Origin: Camarhynchus parvulus
Taxonomy: Eukaryota; Chordata; Aves; Passeriformes; Thraupidae
Assembly: GCF_901933205.1 (NCBI RefSeq)
Contig: NC_044590.1
Span: 12,861,501 to 12,925,500 of the forward strand
Reading direction: 5' to 3'
DNA: 64,000 nucleotides
Shown here: positions 10,646 through 24,059 of the stretch, piece by piece
How the letters are laid out: every line of letters starts with the position of its first letter
Position numbering within the stretch: the first letter of the stretch is position 1
Made by a program: the position numbers and the translations under genes
The notes under the pieces: generated by a model
Told to the model about the DNA's origin: nothing
Seen by the model: the letters and a program-made list of their open reading frames with translations, nothing else
Database searches by the model: none

Positions 10646-13600
10646 GGAGCTGAGGAGCGGTGCCACGAGCAGAACCTCAGATGTGTGACCCAGACCTTCC
10701 TGGGCTGCCTGCTCTGGCTGACAGCTTGTCACAAGGTTTATTGCTGCCGTTCCTGGAAGCCTTTCTGTGGTTTTGGCCGCGTGTGAAAGCTTCCTTCGAG
10801 AGGGGAGGGTGTTCAGACACTCCTCCAGCTCTCTGAGCTGGGGAAGATTGCTACTGTTTCACTTCTGTCAGACTGATGTTGGAGATGGATTTCAGGAGAA
10901 CGGCAAAGCAGAAAGAGGTGTGTCTCCTAAGAACCACTTTCTTTAGAAATGGCTGATAATAGACAGTGAGTTTGGGGAGGATGTTTTATTTAGGGATTGA
11001 AAAGAGAGGATTAAAGCTCTTGACAGAGAACAGTTTATGTGGAGTAAGTGATGGGACTTGATCATTCAGAAAAAGACTCTAACGTGTTCCCATCACCAAG
11101 ACAGCTTACAGCTCTCTGTGTCCCAAATCGTTCAGTAAAAGCAACAAAACTCCTTTTGATTTAAGTTCTTCACTGGTGGCTGCATAAGGAGTTTTCAGAC
11201 CTAGCAGTAAATTTGTATGTGCTCAAAGAAAACAGCCTATGGGTTTACAACTGTGATATGCTAAAGGTACTGTGGATTTATCCAAGGTGTTAATTGTAGG
11301 CGCTGGAAGTAGCTGTGTCTGTCTCAGAAGATTGCAGCTTTTCCTTCCTTGCCCCCTCCCATGAAGTTACTGGCACAGGGCTGTGCTCCTGGATTTGCAG
11401 AAGCAGAGTTACTGCTCGTAAAATTACTGAAATAAAAAAGGTTTATGCTGGGGAGAAGAAACAAGAATCAAATTTTAGGCTCAAATTGTGATTCCAAAAC
11501 AAGTTGCTCATTCTTCTCACAGCTTGAGGTTTGTGATGGAAAGGTTGAAAATACCCAGCAAGAAAAACAGGCTGGGGAAAAAAAAATCTGGAATAAACTG
11601 AGCAGAGTGAAATTCAGAATAAACTGTCATCAGAGAGTGTTTATAAACCTGCTGGAGAAAAGGAAGGGAGCAACCATTCAGATCAATAACTAGTTCTTTT
11701 TTCATAACTGTAGAGCTTTAATCATATAGTTTAAAAAAATAATCCTAAATGTGTGCATTTTATACCTGTGCTGGTAGCTGGGGCTAAATCTGCAGAGTTC
11801 ATGCTGATCTGGGTAATCTGAATCAAGCTGAATAGTAAAGAGGCTCTTAGGAGGATCTGAAACCCAGGAGGCATTTTTCAAACCTGAGTTATGTCACTTT
11901 TTTTAGAGGTGCCTCAGGCAATTGCATTTTAAGAAGACAAAGCTTTTGTTTTCAAGCTGGCCTAGAAAAATGCCAAGGATGAATCCAAAGTAAAGGCTTT
12001 CAGAAGTTGTCATTTGTGATTAAGTTGATTTTGCTGTTGTGCACAGAAGGCTGCTGCCTTCCCCGGCGTGCCCAGAGCTGGGGCTATTTTTATTTTTACC
12101 ACCAGTCCTGGTGTACCTGTTTAATTCCAGTGTGTAATAGTTCCTGGGGGGTCTCACCTGAAAGTGTGTATTTAATGAGAGGGTCAGGTGTCTGCCAGCT
12201 CCAGCTCCAATAGAAAATTAACTGTAGGTGCATTAGAAAAGGCAGAATTGAGGTGATACCGGGCAGGGATTGACTTAGATGGGTATTCTGCAGAATTAAC
12301 ATCTGTCTGTGTCTAGTTTAGTATTTGAGATGCTGGAAATACCAAAGCCAAGGCTGTTTCCTTTCCCAGAGGCCAGTCTGCTTGCGCACAGTGAATCCAA
12401 AGCTTTTCTTGGGGCTTTTGCAGCCTGAAACAATCAGAAGGAGCATCCTGGTGTTGCCAGGCTGTGGGCAAGCAGAGGAGCTGCTCCTGTGGAGCCCGGG
12501 CTGGGGGAATATTGTGCAGGATGTAACAGATGATGCTGGAGCACGGATGTGGAAGAGTCTGCTGCCTGCAATCTGGAGTGCTGGGAGCTCCCAGCGAGAT
12601 GCTCCTTGTTAGAGAGAGGTGAAATCCTGGGAGTGTTGTAATGAGTGCTTGTCCTTAAATGAAACGAGAGTAGGTTTTGACTGAAAATGTGCCTGCAAAC
12701 AGCTCTGGCTGCAGGAGCAGTGCAGGGGCTGTCTCACCTGGGCAGGAGGTGTCCCTGGAGCCCCCTGTCCCTGGGAGCAGCAGATTCCTCAGCCCTGGCT
12801 CTGGATCCCAGGGAGGGGCTATAAGGGCAGCCTGAGTCATCCTTTTGGCTCTTGTGTAACCCCCAAACAATGCTGCTTGTCCTGCTGGCCAGGGCTGCCC
12901 AGCACCAAGGGATGTGGCACTGGCTGGAGCCTCTCCAGGGGCACCTCTGAGCTGCAGCTGCCTCCTGCACTTCTCACCCTGGCACCTCAGAATCCCAATA
13001 TTTGATTATTTTTTTTAAGGCAAGCCTTGAGAATGTGTTGCAAATGTGTAGAGCAAGTGGTGCTGGTGATCTGAGGCAAGACTTGGCCTTTGCAGGGAAG
13101 GTCCTCCGTTGATTTCAGGGCTTCTGGGTTTTTCCTTCCCCTCTGGTGCCCGAGCTGCCCAGCAGGATGCTGAGCTCTGTTCCAGGAGCATCCCTGCACC
13201 TGCAGCAGACTATTTCCTTTACTAAACAGCCACAGACTTTGTCAGTGATGTTGCACAACTGGCTTTTTTGCGTTATTTTTTTTGTTTTTTTTTTTTTTTA
13301 ATTTGCTCCTGAAGATCTGGTTTAAAATAGAAAACACAATGCCAGGTTGCCAGGGTTTATTTCTACCAAGAGTAAGGTAAATAGATGGGCACTTCTGGGC
13401 TGTCTGTGTGAATTCAGTGACTCCCTGGTGGTATCTGCAGCATCACCTCCGTGTGGAGATGGTACCAAACAAAAGGAGCTGAGAAGTGCCAGGGCTTTAT
13501 CTGATGATGCTTTTGCAAGCAGCTTACATTTCAACAAATACAGCCGCGCTGGGAATGAATGTGAACTCATTTTCAGCTTGCTACTGCAGGCAGAATAAGA

Positions 13601-14591
13601 ATGGCCAGGTTAAAAGTGTGAGCAGGAGGAAAATCTGAGGCACTGCAGCTCCGTTCGTGCTGTGTCCCACCTCACTTGGAGGGACAACATCCTTCCCCTG
13701 GTGCTCTGCCTGCTGGCACTTTACAGGAGAATTTCTGCAAGAGAAGGTGCTGAGGAGAAGGTGGCCGCGGACACTGATTGTGGAACCATTGGTGTTCATT
13801 TTAATGTGTGAATTCCTGAGTTCAGGATGGGCTGGCAAAGGTCACAGGTGGACAGAGGAGGTGGTTGCAGGTCTCCCCCAGCAAAGCTCTTGATATCTTC
13901 ATTAGTCTAAATCTTGTGCTGCCCTTCTGTCTTTAGCAAACTTTCTTTTGGAAAACTGTCTTGGGAGCATTAGTGAGGGAAGTTCCTTTGGAAGGGAGTG
14001 GGGAGCCCTGGCTGTGCCAGCTCTGCCCAGGGCAGCTGTGCTGTGTCAGTGCCCTCAGTGCCCATGGCTGCCTGTCACCTGCCCTCCAGTGACATCCTCC
14101 CCTTGCCAGGGCCTCAAGGTGACTCTTCTGGCCCAGCGTGTGGCCCCTGTGTAGAAAACTGCAGGTGGCTGGTGCTCAAACAGAATTGTTCTTTTCAGAT
14201 CTAGCAAAAATCTCGGTGTTTGCTGTGGGACAGCCCTTGCAGAGCTGGTGGTGCTGCCTGGCCTGAGCTGTGTTCCTGCTGAGGGGCAGCACTGGAGGGG
14301 TTTGGTGGCTCAGCAGCTCCTGGTTCCTGTCCCTGGGGCTGTGCCTGCTGTAAAACAGGAATTTTTGTTGGTGCTGCAACAATCTGCAGTGCTTGGAGCT
14401 CTTACAGCTCCTGAAGCTCCTTCTGGAGTTGGTAAAAGCTGTAAGCGCTGCAGAAATCCTCTTGAGCTCGTCTGGTAATTTAAACTTACTGTTTTTATTT
14501 ATAGTTTTTTAACTTCTGCTCCAAAGAGTGCAGCTCTTATGTTCACACATTTCAACAGGCCAATAAAACCTCACCTGTCTCTGGGATGACT
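10646..14591. other. Intron-like unique DNA
   Basis: Nearly 4 kb without a recognised repeat except a poly-T tract at about 13268-13300. No convincing exon was found. The longest repeat-free stretch in the window, it lies in the first 5 kb after the putative donor, where intronic enhancers are common. No specific site is claimed. Confidence 0.4.
13268..13301. repeat. Poly-T tract
   Basis: T-rich homopolymer run broken by a few Gs and a terminal A, with no recognisable parent element. Confidence 0.8.
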
Positions 14592-14885
14592 CTGAGAGAA
14601 TCCCAGGATGGTTTGGGTTGGAAGGGACCTTAAAGCCCATCCAGGGAGGGAAGGCAGGGACACCTGCCACCATCCCAGGGTTCTCCAAGCCCTGTCCAAC
14701 CTGGCTTTGGACACTTCCAGGGATCCAGGGCAGCCACAGCTTCTCTGGGCACCCTGTGCCAGGGCCTCAGCATCATCACAGGGAACAATTCCTAATTCCC
14801 AATATCCCATCCATCCCTGCCCTCTGGCAGTGGGAAGCCATTCCCTGTGTCCAAAGTCAAGGAACTGGCTCTGAAATTCCATTTT
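14592..14885 (-). repeat. CR1 LINE 3' fragment
   Basis: Reversed CR1 with 'gatggtttgggttggaaggg' at 14607, the 'ccaccatcccaggg' block, 'agggaacaattcctaattcc', and the extension 'ccctctggcagtgggaagcc' that belongs further 5' in CR1. Confidence 0.9.
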
Positions 14886-17334
14886 AAGATGAAAAATCCT
14901 TGGTGCGGCTCACACAGGCCCTGCAGCCAGTGTCCATCCTGCCCCTCTGGTGGCACCCTCAGGGCACAGGTGGCGGTGAGGAGAAAACAGCCCTTGGGAA
15001 TTTCCCCTGGCAGGAGAGCTGTGCAGGGAATTCTGCACATCCCAGGTGGGGTTTGGGTGTTTTCCTGTTCATGAGGAGATGTTTTCCAGTGCTTCCCTGC
15101 AGCTGGTCTCCCCAGCCATTTGACTGCAGCATTAACAGCATTTCCAGGGAGGCCATGGGAATAATGCCGAGCTTGCCGATGCCTCCTGTGAGCACAGCCA
15201 CACCTCGTGGCAGGAGAAAGGCGGGGAGGGCTTAGATGATTTAATTAAACATGTTGTGAGGAAGAAATTAAATTTGGTCTCTTGCCCTGCTCGTATTACA
15301 AGGGGGAGAGCACAGCCTCTCTGAACTGAGCCATTCCTTGCCTTCTGTTTGCCTTGGAAAAAAGCAATTTCTCTCTCAGCTTTTAGTTTGGCTCCTGGGC
15401 CCCAATTGCTTGTTTATCTTCAGCAGCTCCCCAAATGGCTTTGAAGATGGCCTTAAACATTGATCATCTCTTACAGTCCTTCATCTTTGTTCTGCCAGCA
15501 GACATTAGGAAAGATATTTTAAATTACCTTTTCCCCCCCAAATGAATGGGCTGTGTCTATGGGCTGGGAGAATTAAAGCTCTTTCAGCCAAAGTATAAAT
15601 CAGCTGCTCCCGTGTTTTTGCCCAGTTCTCCTGGATTCATCTTCCAGCCCAGCCTGCAAAGCAGCAGGGATTCCAGGGAAGATAAAAGCCAAAGTGCAAC
15701 CTAATTTCGAGGCCGTGTTCTGGATGGGGAGTGGGATCCTGTTTAAAAATGCCTTTTTCTGCCCTTGTTGCAGCAGTGGGATCTTTCTCCTTGCTGCTCC
15801 CTAGGGAAGGGCTGGGGGGCTCCATGGGGTGATGCTGTTCAGACAATGGGGTGCAGAGGTGAGGTGATGCCTGACACTGGCAGCTGCTGGCAGGGAAGTT
15901 TGGAAAAGCAACTTTTGGATCTCTTCCTTTGCCATTTGAGTGCTGAGATCCGGGGGAAAAAAAAAGTACTGGCTAACAGCAGAACATTTATTCTGTGTCA
16001 AACAGGCAGCAGACAGCAGAGGTGGTTAATTCAGCATGGAAAAGCCCAGAGCTACAGCTGAACAGGCAGGAAGGTTTAATCAATCATTTGGAGCAGGTTT
16101 CTGGTGCTCCTTTATGCAGACACAGTTTTTTCTGGTGTTGTTAACATTTAATTGGTACCAGGTCACACCAGCCTCTCTCCCAGGCAGAGCTGGAAGGGAG
16201 CCGGTTATTTACATGCACAATCCCCCTAATTCCTGGTGCGTGTCCCAAAATCCTGGTGAGAGGAGGTCCTGGAGGGCTTGGGCTGAGGGAGTTGGGCTCA
16301 GTGAAGGGGGTGCAGCAGCCTGAGCCCTGTGTGGGTTTGTGATCCAGGCTGGTGTCTGCATTCATTGCTTTTATCATCATTTATCATATCACAGTCACAG
16401 ACTGGTTTGGGTTGGAAGGGACCTTAAGGGTCATCTCATTGCAATCTCCTCCTGCAGCTCAGTTTGCAGATTCCATATCCCCATCCCCTTCTGTGTGCTG
16501 ATGCTCTCTGCCTTTTCAACCCCTCATGTTTGCAAGAGGAGGGGAAAGCAGTGTGACCTCAGAGTTAATAGATTTTAGCCTTCTATGTAGCATAAACATC
16601 TACGTTTTGTACTTTGTTGTGAGGCATTGGTGCAGGGGATTCTGGCTCAGTGAGTCAGGTTTTTACCCACTCAGTGATGTGAGTAATTTATGGCTTGCCC
16701 CAAGTCTGCACAGCTGGGCTGCCAAACTACAGTGTGCTGGGGAGTAAATATTGCATGTTTACACAAAGCCTTTTCTCTCCAAGTCCCCAAAAAGAGGATG
16801 AACCACTTTAACAGGCTGCTCAGGCTGGGTAGGTGCCATATCCTGGGGCAAAATGGAGTTGGGCAAAGCAGCCCAGCAATCTTATAAATACAGTGAATTT
16901 TAAATTCTTTCCTGGGTTGTAACAGGAGGGGAGCATTCCTGAGCATTTCCACAACCTGCAGTAATGTGACAGTGATGTGAGAGAGAAAGCTTTGTGCAGT
17001 GATGGCAAACAGCCTTTACATCCACTGAGTTTTTGTTAAAATAAAGTGATTTTGGAAGTAGGTGCCCTCAGCCCATGCTGGAATTGTTTTCCCTGTTAGT
17101 ACCAAACAGGCTGATGCTGCTGAGGTGCAGGGAGCCAGACTTGTGCTGCCAGTGACTGCTTTATAAATTTCCAGGTTAAATCAGGCAGTAAGTTTGGATT
17201 TTATTATTTTTTTCCTTACCCTGAAGCTTGTTAACTTGTTCTTTTACTCTGAGTGTCACAGTCCCGAGCAAGAGGAATCTCCAGCAAATAGACCAGCTGA
17301 TAAAATGGATGCAAACCAATTAATTTATTTTATT
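14886..17334. other. Unique DNA with one short CR1 remnant
   Basis: Apart from the CR1 remnant at 16388-16470, no gene or repeat is recognised. Segment 15340-15600 is AT-rich, non-repetitive and resembles conserved noncoding sequence in composition. Confidence 0.35.
16388..16470 (-). repeat. Short CR1 3' terminal remnant
   Basis: Only the last 80 bases of CR1 are present in reverse ('cacagactggtttgggttgg', 'gggaccttaagggtcatctc'). It continues into unrelated DNA at about 16470. Confidence 0.75.
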
Positions 17335-17500
17335 AGAATTTTGAAATAGTCTGAACTGGAAGGGACCAACAAGGATTGAGTCCAACTCCTGGACACTCCA
17401 GCTATCTCACTCTGTGCCTGAGAGCATTGTCCAAGTCTCCCTTGAGCTCTGGCAGGCTTGGTGCTGTCACTTCCATGAATTCTTGTTCATCCCTCAAATT
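17335..17500 (-). repeat. CR1 LINE 3' fragment, old type
   Basis: Reversed and diverged: 'gtctgaactggaagggacc', 'gattgagtccaactcctgg', then 'gagcattgtccaag' and 'cttgagctctggcaggc'. It represents a CR1 lineage not seen elsewhere in the window. Confidence 0.75.
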
Positions 17501-18179
17501 TTGCTTGCTCAAAGTTACCTAGTGGGAATAAAGACAACCAGGAGGTATTGATAAGGCTTCCCACCCTCCAGAGTTGCTTTTTGCTCCCACACCCAAAACA
17601 AAATTTAACCAGATCTGAGCACTCTGTAGGATTGGTAGCCAGTGCTGCCATTTGCCCTTGCAGCAGGGTGGTAAATGAAGCTCTGGCCTTGATGCTCTAA
17701 ATATAAAGCAGGTAGGAGGGCATGTGACATGGGCTGACCTTGGGCAGCAGCAGCAGGGCTGGGAGCACAGCCAGGGCCAGCTCCCAGCTCCTCTCTGTGG
17801 CGTTCCTGTGCTGCTCTGGCCTCCCCCAGACCCTGCAGGTCCCTACCCAGCCCCAGCCAGGGGCCGGTGTCCCAGCCCAGGCTGCTGCTCCTGCCCATTG
17901 CCACCCCATGCCTGGGGCTTTGCCCTGTCACAGCTGATCTGCCTGGAGCTTTGCCCTGTCACAGCTGATTTTCTCAGAGGGACTGGACTCTGGGGAATGC
18001 CTGGCATGTGGGATTTCACTCATAGCTGCCATTTTTGCCAGGCTTGGTGTTGGGTTGAGGAGCTGGCCCTGCTCTGAGCAGCCTCCTTGGCCAGTCTGCC
18101 CTCAGCACCTGTTTCCTATTGCTGCATCAACTGATTTTCTTACAGGGTTAAGCTCTGGGAGGTAACAGACACCTGAAGT

Positions 18180-18450
18180 TGGAGAATCACTGAGGTTGGA
18201 AAAGACCTCTAAGAGCATGGACTGTAACTGTTAACCCAGCACTGTGTTTGCCACTAACCCATGTCCCCAGGTACCACATCCACATGGTTTTTGAACACTT
18301 CCAGTGACTGTGCCCCTTCCCTGGGCAGCCTGCCCTGATGCCTGACCACTCTTTAGCAAAGATATTTTCCCTGATATCCAATCTAAACTTCCCCTGGCAC
18401 AGCTTCAGGCTGTTTCCTCCTCTTGCTTGTTCCCTGAGAGAAGAGCCTGA
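18180..18450 (-). repeat. CR1 LINE 3' fragment, old type
   Basis: Reversed: 'aatcactgaggttggaaaag', 'cctctaagagcatgg', 'ccactaacccatgtcccc', 'ttccctgatatccaatctaa', continuing to 'cctcctcttgcttgttcc', so it reaches about 260 bp from the 3' end. Confidence 0.85.
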
Positions 18451-18711
18451 CCCCAACCTCTCCTAATGGACTTGGACTTAGCCAGGTCACCTGGGTGCTG
18501 CAGGAGTGTGCAGCTCATCTCAGGTGAAGAGGTTTTGCAGCAGTGCTGTGGCTGTGCCCTGATTCAGCAGCCCCAGGGCTCTGTCCCTGTGCTGGTGCCA
18601 TTAATGATCCTGTGAGGATCCCTGGGGGATGGATGTCAATCCTTCACACTCCTGCCCAAGGTTACAGGGCTGCCAGTTCTGGGAACAAAAGCTGTGTCCC
18701 AGTCTTGGAAA

Positions 18712-18866
18712 TCATAGAATCTGGCAGTGGTTTGGATGGACCTTAATTATCATTAGTTCATTAGATCATCTCTTTCCACCCCCTGCCATGGACAGGGACA
18801 CCTTCCACTATCCCAGCTTGCTCCAATCCCTGTCCAGCCCGGCCTTGAACACTTTCAATCCTGTGA
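18712..18866 (-). repeat. CR1 LINE 3' fragment
   Basis: Reversed: 'catagaatctggcagtggtt', then 'gacagggacaccttccac', 'tccagcccggccttgaacac'. A duplicated ATTAGTTCATTAGATCATC stretch near 18752 is a local slippage variant. Confidence 0.8.
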
Positions 18867-20384
18867 AATGTATTTAAACAAAAAAGATGGACGTGCTGCT
18901 CCTGAGTTCCCATCTGAATCCTGGTGCAGCACTCCTGTGCACAGCTGCCTTTTGTTCCTGCACGTTCCCAGGCAAAGCAGGTGGTGTTTAATTTTTTTCT
19001 GCATTAAAAAAAAAAATAATCTGTGGCGTGCTGTGCGAGGCTACTCACATCTGTGCACTCTATGTAGGTCAGATGTGGAGTTGCTTCTTTACGAAGACTC
19101 AACTTGACAGCGTTTCCTCGCTGCAGCCAGCGAGGGAGGATCACAAAATTCACATGCTGCCTCCATGAGAAATGTCCTCAGGGAAGCCCCCCCAGGGGCT
19201 GTGTGTGCAGGTGAAGTTTGCTGCCTTCCTGGTGTGCTCCAGGTTTGTGACAATGAGCTTTATTGATGAAAGATTTGTCGGGGCTGCGTATCCAGGCTGG
19301 GTTCAGTGTCATAGCAGATTAGCCTTGCAGCTGGAAATGCTAAATGCTTCCCTGCCCTGCTTCCAGCAGCTGCCTTTTGCTCTGCTCCCACTGAAAAGCC
19401 TGTTCCCTAATCTCTGCAGCCCGTGTTGCTCTTGCTGTATTTCTTCCCATGCAAATGCCTCTCCCTCCCCTCTGCTCCCCCCAGCCACTCCTGCTCTGGG
19501 ATTCCTTGACCTCTTCTGACTCTGGCAGTGGTGGAGGAGAGAATGAGTTGGGAACAGGCAACCTGTCATGCCCAGGAGCAGGTTAGGGACCTGATCTAAC
19601 ACCTTGTAGAGCAGCTGAGAATCTCCCCTTGCTCATGGACACAGCCTCAGATCCAGGTGTGTGTGTTCTTGTGGGAGATGCTCCACTGGGGTGAAGCCAG
19701 CAGGGATGAAGGACACAGTTCTGCTGATCTGCCACTCAGCAGGTCCTCTGATCTCCTCAGTCTGATCCCAGCCCAGGGGACAGGACAGCTGAGCCAGTCT
19801 GGCTGGTTTGGACATGTTGGGAGTTTCTTCTGTCTTCAGTCCTGGGGTTCTGTGGACAGGAACTTTCACAGAAGGGGCTTCATTGGAGGGAAAACTTGAA
19901 AGCAGCTCCTTGAACATCCATTAAAAACAGATAAACAGAGGGCCTGAGGTTCATTTAAATCAGAAGAGGGAAGTGGCTCTGCTGCCCACATTACTTTTCC
20001 TGAGCTGAGATGACCTTGGAAGCCACCACGATTGGAGCAGTGGCCAAGGGGGATCAGAGCAGATGAAGATGGATGTGTGGATGTCCTTATGCAACCCAGT
20101 GCAGGGTGGAAGATATTTCAGTGTTCAAATTGTTCTGCCTGCTCCACAAGTCTTACCAGGAAACATCTGAACTGAAAGAAGGACTCCAGCTGTCACCTCC
20201 TCCTCTGAAAATGAGCAGCATCTGCAAGAAAGGAGGATTCAGCAGAGGAGGAGTTGTCTGCAGGTGCTGACAGCTTTCCAGGAGACTCCACATGGGATGG
20301 GAAGTTGTGTCCTGAAGCAGCTGGAAGAGGCACTCAGGAGCTTGGGACAACGAGCAGCTCCTGGTGCCTGGAGCAGTGAGTGTG
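18867..20384. other. Unique DNA, no gene recognised
   Basis: Contains an A-rich homopolymer near 19006-19020. Otherwise no repeat or exon is recognised. Overlapping frames of 60-115 codons on both strands lack domains. Confidence 0.35.
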
Positions 20385-20512
20385 AAACCAAACCTCATTC
20401 CTATTTGTGCTATTCACTGAGTAAAATATCTTTCAGTAAGTTTTTGCTGTCCATATAAAAGTCTTCCATTCTTGGTGGGGTTTTTGTTACCCTTTTCTGT
20501 CCCAAGACAAAT
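20385..20512 (+). repeat. Unclassified 128-bp repeat, copy 1
   Basis: The segment from 'gaaaccaaacctcattcc' to 'tgtcccaagacaaat' is repeated in the same orientation at 24995-25121. The pair differs at scattered bases and small indels. It is not CR1 and not part of any LTR I recognise. Copy 1 is followed 15 bp later by the LTR at 20528. Confidence 0.8.
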
Positions 20513-20527
20513 CTGGTTGTGCCTTAC

Positions 20528-21422
20528 TGTCACAATCTGTCCTAGTGAAGGGATGTTGTGATGGTTCGTGGATTTGATCTCAGGGTGCAAAAAACCGACA
20601 CGGTACAAGGGGGTTTGCAGTGATAATCAAAACAAATGCACCTTTATTGAATGACCACAGCAAAATGCGATAGAGGGATTAAGGGAGAGAAAAAGATAAA
20701 GAGAAAAAGAGAGAGGGGGGGGGGATACAGCTACCAAGCGTAGAGATGAAGTCCTTTGGGCCGGTCCAGTCGAGGATCCACCTGTTACACTGGGGAGATC
20801 TCAAAATCTCTAGCTAACTCAGAGGTTTTTATTACTGAAAATTGTGAGGGGGGGGGAAACAGATACAATAAGGAATAGATGTAACAGGTAGTCCATGTTC
20901 TCAACAGGAAATGAGAGCCATTGTCTTCTTGGTCCAGTGGTCACAAACTGAAAGCAAACATCTCGGTTTGGTCAGCTTCCCTCCCCCACACATCTCCTCT
21001 GGTTTAGGGGTTTCAATCCCAGTCCTTGGAAGGAGGAGAGAGGCCTTTTCACATGGGGGTTTCATGTCTCAGTCCTTGACGGAGAGGCTTCTTACATCTC
21101 AGTCTGTCAGTCACGGAGGTTGTAAAACAGGTGAGGGTCTTCTGTGGGAGACCACCCAAAACTCAGGAGAACTCCCGCCAGGCTGAGAGGTGGGACAGCT
21201 TCCAAGGCTGTTGTTACAAAATGGGCACAGTGCCCCCTTCTAGGCATACAGCAAACAAAACCTGTAAAAACAGTAACTTAGCACTGTGCTTTCAGGTCTC
21301 AGCGCCTTTGGCGTGTGACTTTCTCCTTCAGAGCCAGAGATTCTAGACAGGGGTCTTCTCTTCAGTGGTCCCCCAATGACAATTGTGAGGCGGATGAGGG
21401 AAAATTCGGACAGACTCTCACA
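20528..21422 (-). mobile_element. Solo LTR, 895 bp, 5-bp target duplication
   Basis: Plus strand begins TGTCACAA and ends CTCTCACA, flanked by the exact 5-bp duplication cttac (20523-20527 and 21423-21427). Five-base duplications are typical of class III (ERVL-like) elements. The minus-strand poly(A) signal (TTTATT on plus, about 20642-20647) lies about 115 bp from the left edge, as expected for a reversed LTR. It contains a G/A-rich tract with a run of Gs (about 20658-20725). No internal viral genes are adjacent, so it is a solo LTR. Confidence 0.85.
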
Positions 21423-21427
21423 CTTAC

Positions 21428-24059
21428 CCATGGATTTGGGAGCATTGCTCTTGGATTGGAGTAGGCTTCCAGTGGAAGGAAATGGACTCTGGAGTTCACA
21501 GAGTCACTCAAAGCTTCATGGAAAGGAGTGGTGTTGGAACACTTGAAGGGAAGCTGGAATAATTGAAAATTGCTTGTCCTGCTCTAGAAGGATCCCAGCT
21601 GCAGTCCTGGTTCTGGGTGTGTAAATGAGTGTGAGCACATCCCAGTGCAGCTCCACTGTAGACAGCACCTTGCTAATTGCTCTGCTGCTGTGTTCAGCCA
21701 CAGATGCAGGGATGAGACGTTTCCCATGGCTGCTCCTTCCCTCCTTCCCAAGTAAGATGAAGAGTGCCTTGTTAGGGGAGCTCCAGAGTGCAACCAATCT
21801 CTTAAACTCCTGCTGATCAACTGAAACTAAGAGGGAGCTAATGAAATCCCTATTGCCACAACACATTTGTTTTGACCTTTAAAAGGGAAATGTGCTGGTG
21901 AGTCACAAGTCCCAGCAGGAGATCTGGGCTTGTTTTGGGCAGGGGATGGAGTGGGGACCCTGGGGGTTTAAAGTGGAGGCAGAGAGCAGAACAGGGGTGA
22001 ATTTGCTGTGCTCTGGGTTCTGGTGAGCTCACAAGTGGAGTCCCTCAGCTTTTGGGGGTCTCTCAGCTGTTCTGGTGGTGAAGCAAACAGAGGTACCTCC
22101 AGTATTTTGCAGTTTTCTCCTGCCTTGATTTTAAAAGCAGGGTGTAAACTTCTTATTTTTAGAGATAATAAAGGGAGGAAGGAAGGATCCTCTGCCATTC
22201 TCTGTGTTCACAGCAGAAGTGAAATGACTGCTTTGGCCAGAACAATGAATCTCAAACATTTTCATGGCAGAAAGTCCTTCTGAGAAGGGTTTGGGGCAAG
22301 TTTGTGCCTCTAGGGGACTGAGCCTGGCTGAGCCTCCCAGCAGCTCATCAAAGCCTTTGTTAATTTGATGTAACCTCAGGTGGGAGAAGATGGGCTAAAG
22401 GCTGACTTCAGTGCTTTGAGGTTTTCCTCCTGCAAGGTCACAGGTAAAGAGGATTTTGCATTCTCCTGGACCTCCATCCATGGAGAAGTGGCCTTGTGAA
22501 GGACTGGCTCTTCAGCTGTTGGGGCTGCCTTTCTCCTGGCAAAGACCTTGAAGGTCTCAGTAGCCAAATGCAGCAAAGCTCAGGTGTTTGGAAGGCACAG
22601 ACACTTTGGGAACATCTCTCCAGAGGAGCACATGCAGCCAGTTCCATACTGGTCCCAGTGCTGTGGTGGTGGTGGTGGGGACCCTGCCCTGAGGATGCCA
22701 AGAACCAGAGAACCTCTCCCCATGCTGGGGCTGGGCACAGCTGCTCCTGTGGTGCCAGGGAAGTGATGTTGGTGTGACAGCTGGAGGCAGCAGCTCTGCA
22801 TTCTTGGAATTTTGGGATAGGTTTGCTTCCAGAACAGCAGCCTGCTTGTTCTCTCCCTCCTCACAACTGGAATGAAATCAGTCTCTGCATGAGCTGCTGG
22901 AAGGATTTTTGTGACAACCAAGTGTGACAACTCAGGAGGAGCAGCAGGGGCCACAGAGGTCCTGGGATTGTCAGAAGTCTGACAAGCTCTGTCCCTGACC
23001 TTGCCACCACCCTGTGTGCCCCCTGTCCTTTTCTAAGAGGAATTTATTAACCTTCTGCAGTAATTTTCTGTCTGGCTGCTCCTTGTCCAAGGCTGGAGGG
23101 AGTTGAGGTGCAATTGAGCCCCTTTTGGGCTGGGTTCCACACCTGCCTGCCCAGAGAGCTGTTCTCTAGGGAGCCTCTCCACATGGAGCCTTGTCCACCC
23201 CTGGTGCTGATTCAGCAGCAAACCACCCTGGTCAGGGTCCAGGAGGCACTTGAGGGTCTCCAGCACTCCACTGAGGCTATCTCCATTAGCTTGGAGTGTT
23301 AAAAAGGAGTTGGAATCTCTGTGCTCAGCTGGGAAGTGCTGTCTGTCCCTCTGCTGCCACCCCAGGATGCCACCAAGGCTGTGCTTTGATTTGCCTCCGT
23401 GGATTATTTTGATCATAAATCACCTGGGAATGCCACAGGAGCTGGGAATCCTGTGTGCCCTGCTGGCTCCAGTTTATTAAAATCCCCCATCCATAAACAA
23501 TAACTCTTCAAAGCTGTGTGCTGCAGAAGCTGCAGTGCTGGGTGATGTTTTATACATGACCCTGCCAGAACCAGCCTGCTCCTCTGGGGGCAGCTCAGAT
23601 CTGGCCATCCTTGAAATAATGCTCAAAACAAGGTGTCTCCTGCTTGTTCAGCAGAGCCTGAGACTCCTTTAAATAAAAATGTGACACTGGATTTTGTCAG
23701 TAGGATCTGGTTTGTCCCTTGGAATGGGAATTATTCCTGACTGATGTCAGCAGTGCCTCTGGGATGGTGGGATTTAGCTGCAGATTAGCATGAGTTACTT
23801 GGTTTAAAGGAAGGTAGAAAACATGCCAGCCCAAGCAGTTTGACCAAACTTTACATTTATCTGGGTCACAGGGACAGTGGGGAGCTCCTGCAGCCCTGGA
23901 GCTGTCAGCCAGTTCTGGTGGCCCTGTGCATCACCCTCCCCCTTGGAGAGGGGCTCAGGATATGAGGGAAGTCACTTTTTGTGCCCCTTTTGGGGAAGAA
24001 ATGTGCTGGTTTCATGGTGACTGAGTGGTGGGAGCTGGGGAGGGCTCAGGAGTCAGGTG
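21428..24059. other. Unique DNA, no gene recognised
   Basis: 2.6 kb without a recognised repeat. A short (GTG)n run lies at about 22663-22677. Several open frames of 60-127 codons occur on both strands but none has a domain or flanking splice logic that stands out. Confidence 0.35.

Noticed and set aside
14608..14887. Recurring peptide like WVGRDLKAHP...QGHLPLSQAAPSP in many frames
   Set aside because: It is the reverse-strand shadow of the CR1 3' end, present at more than ten places. It is not a protein family.
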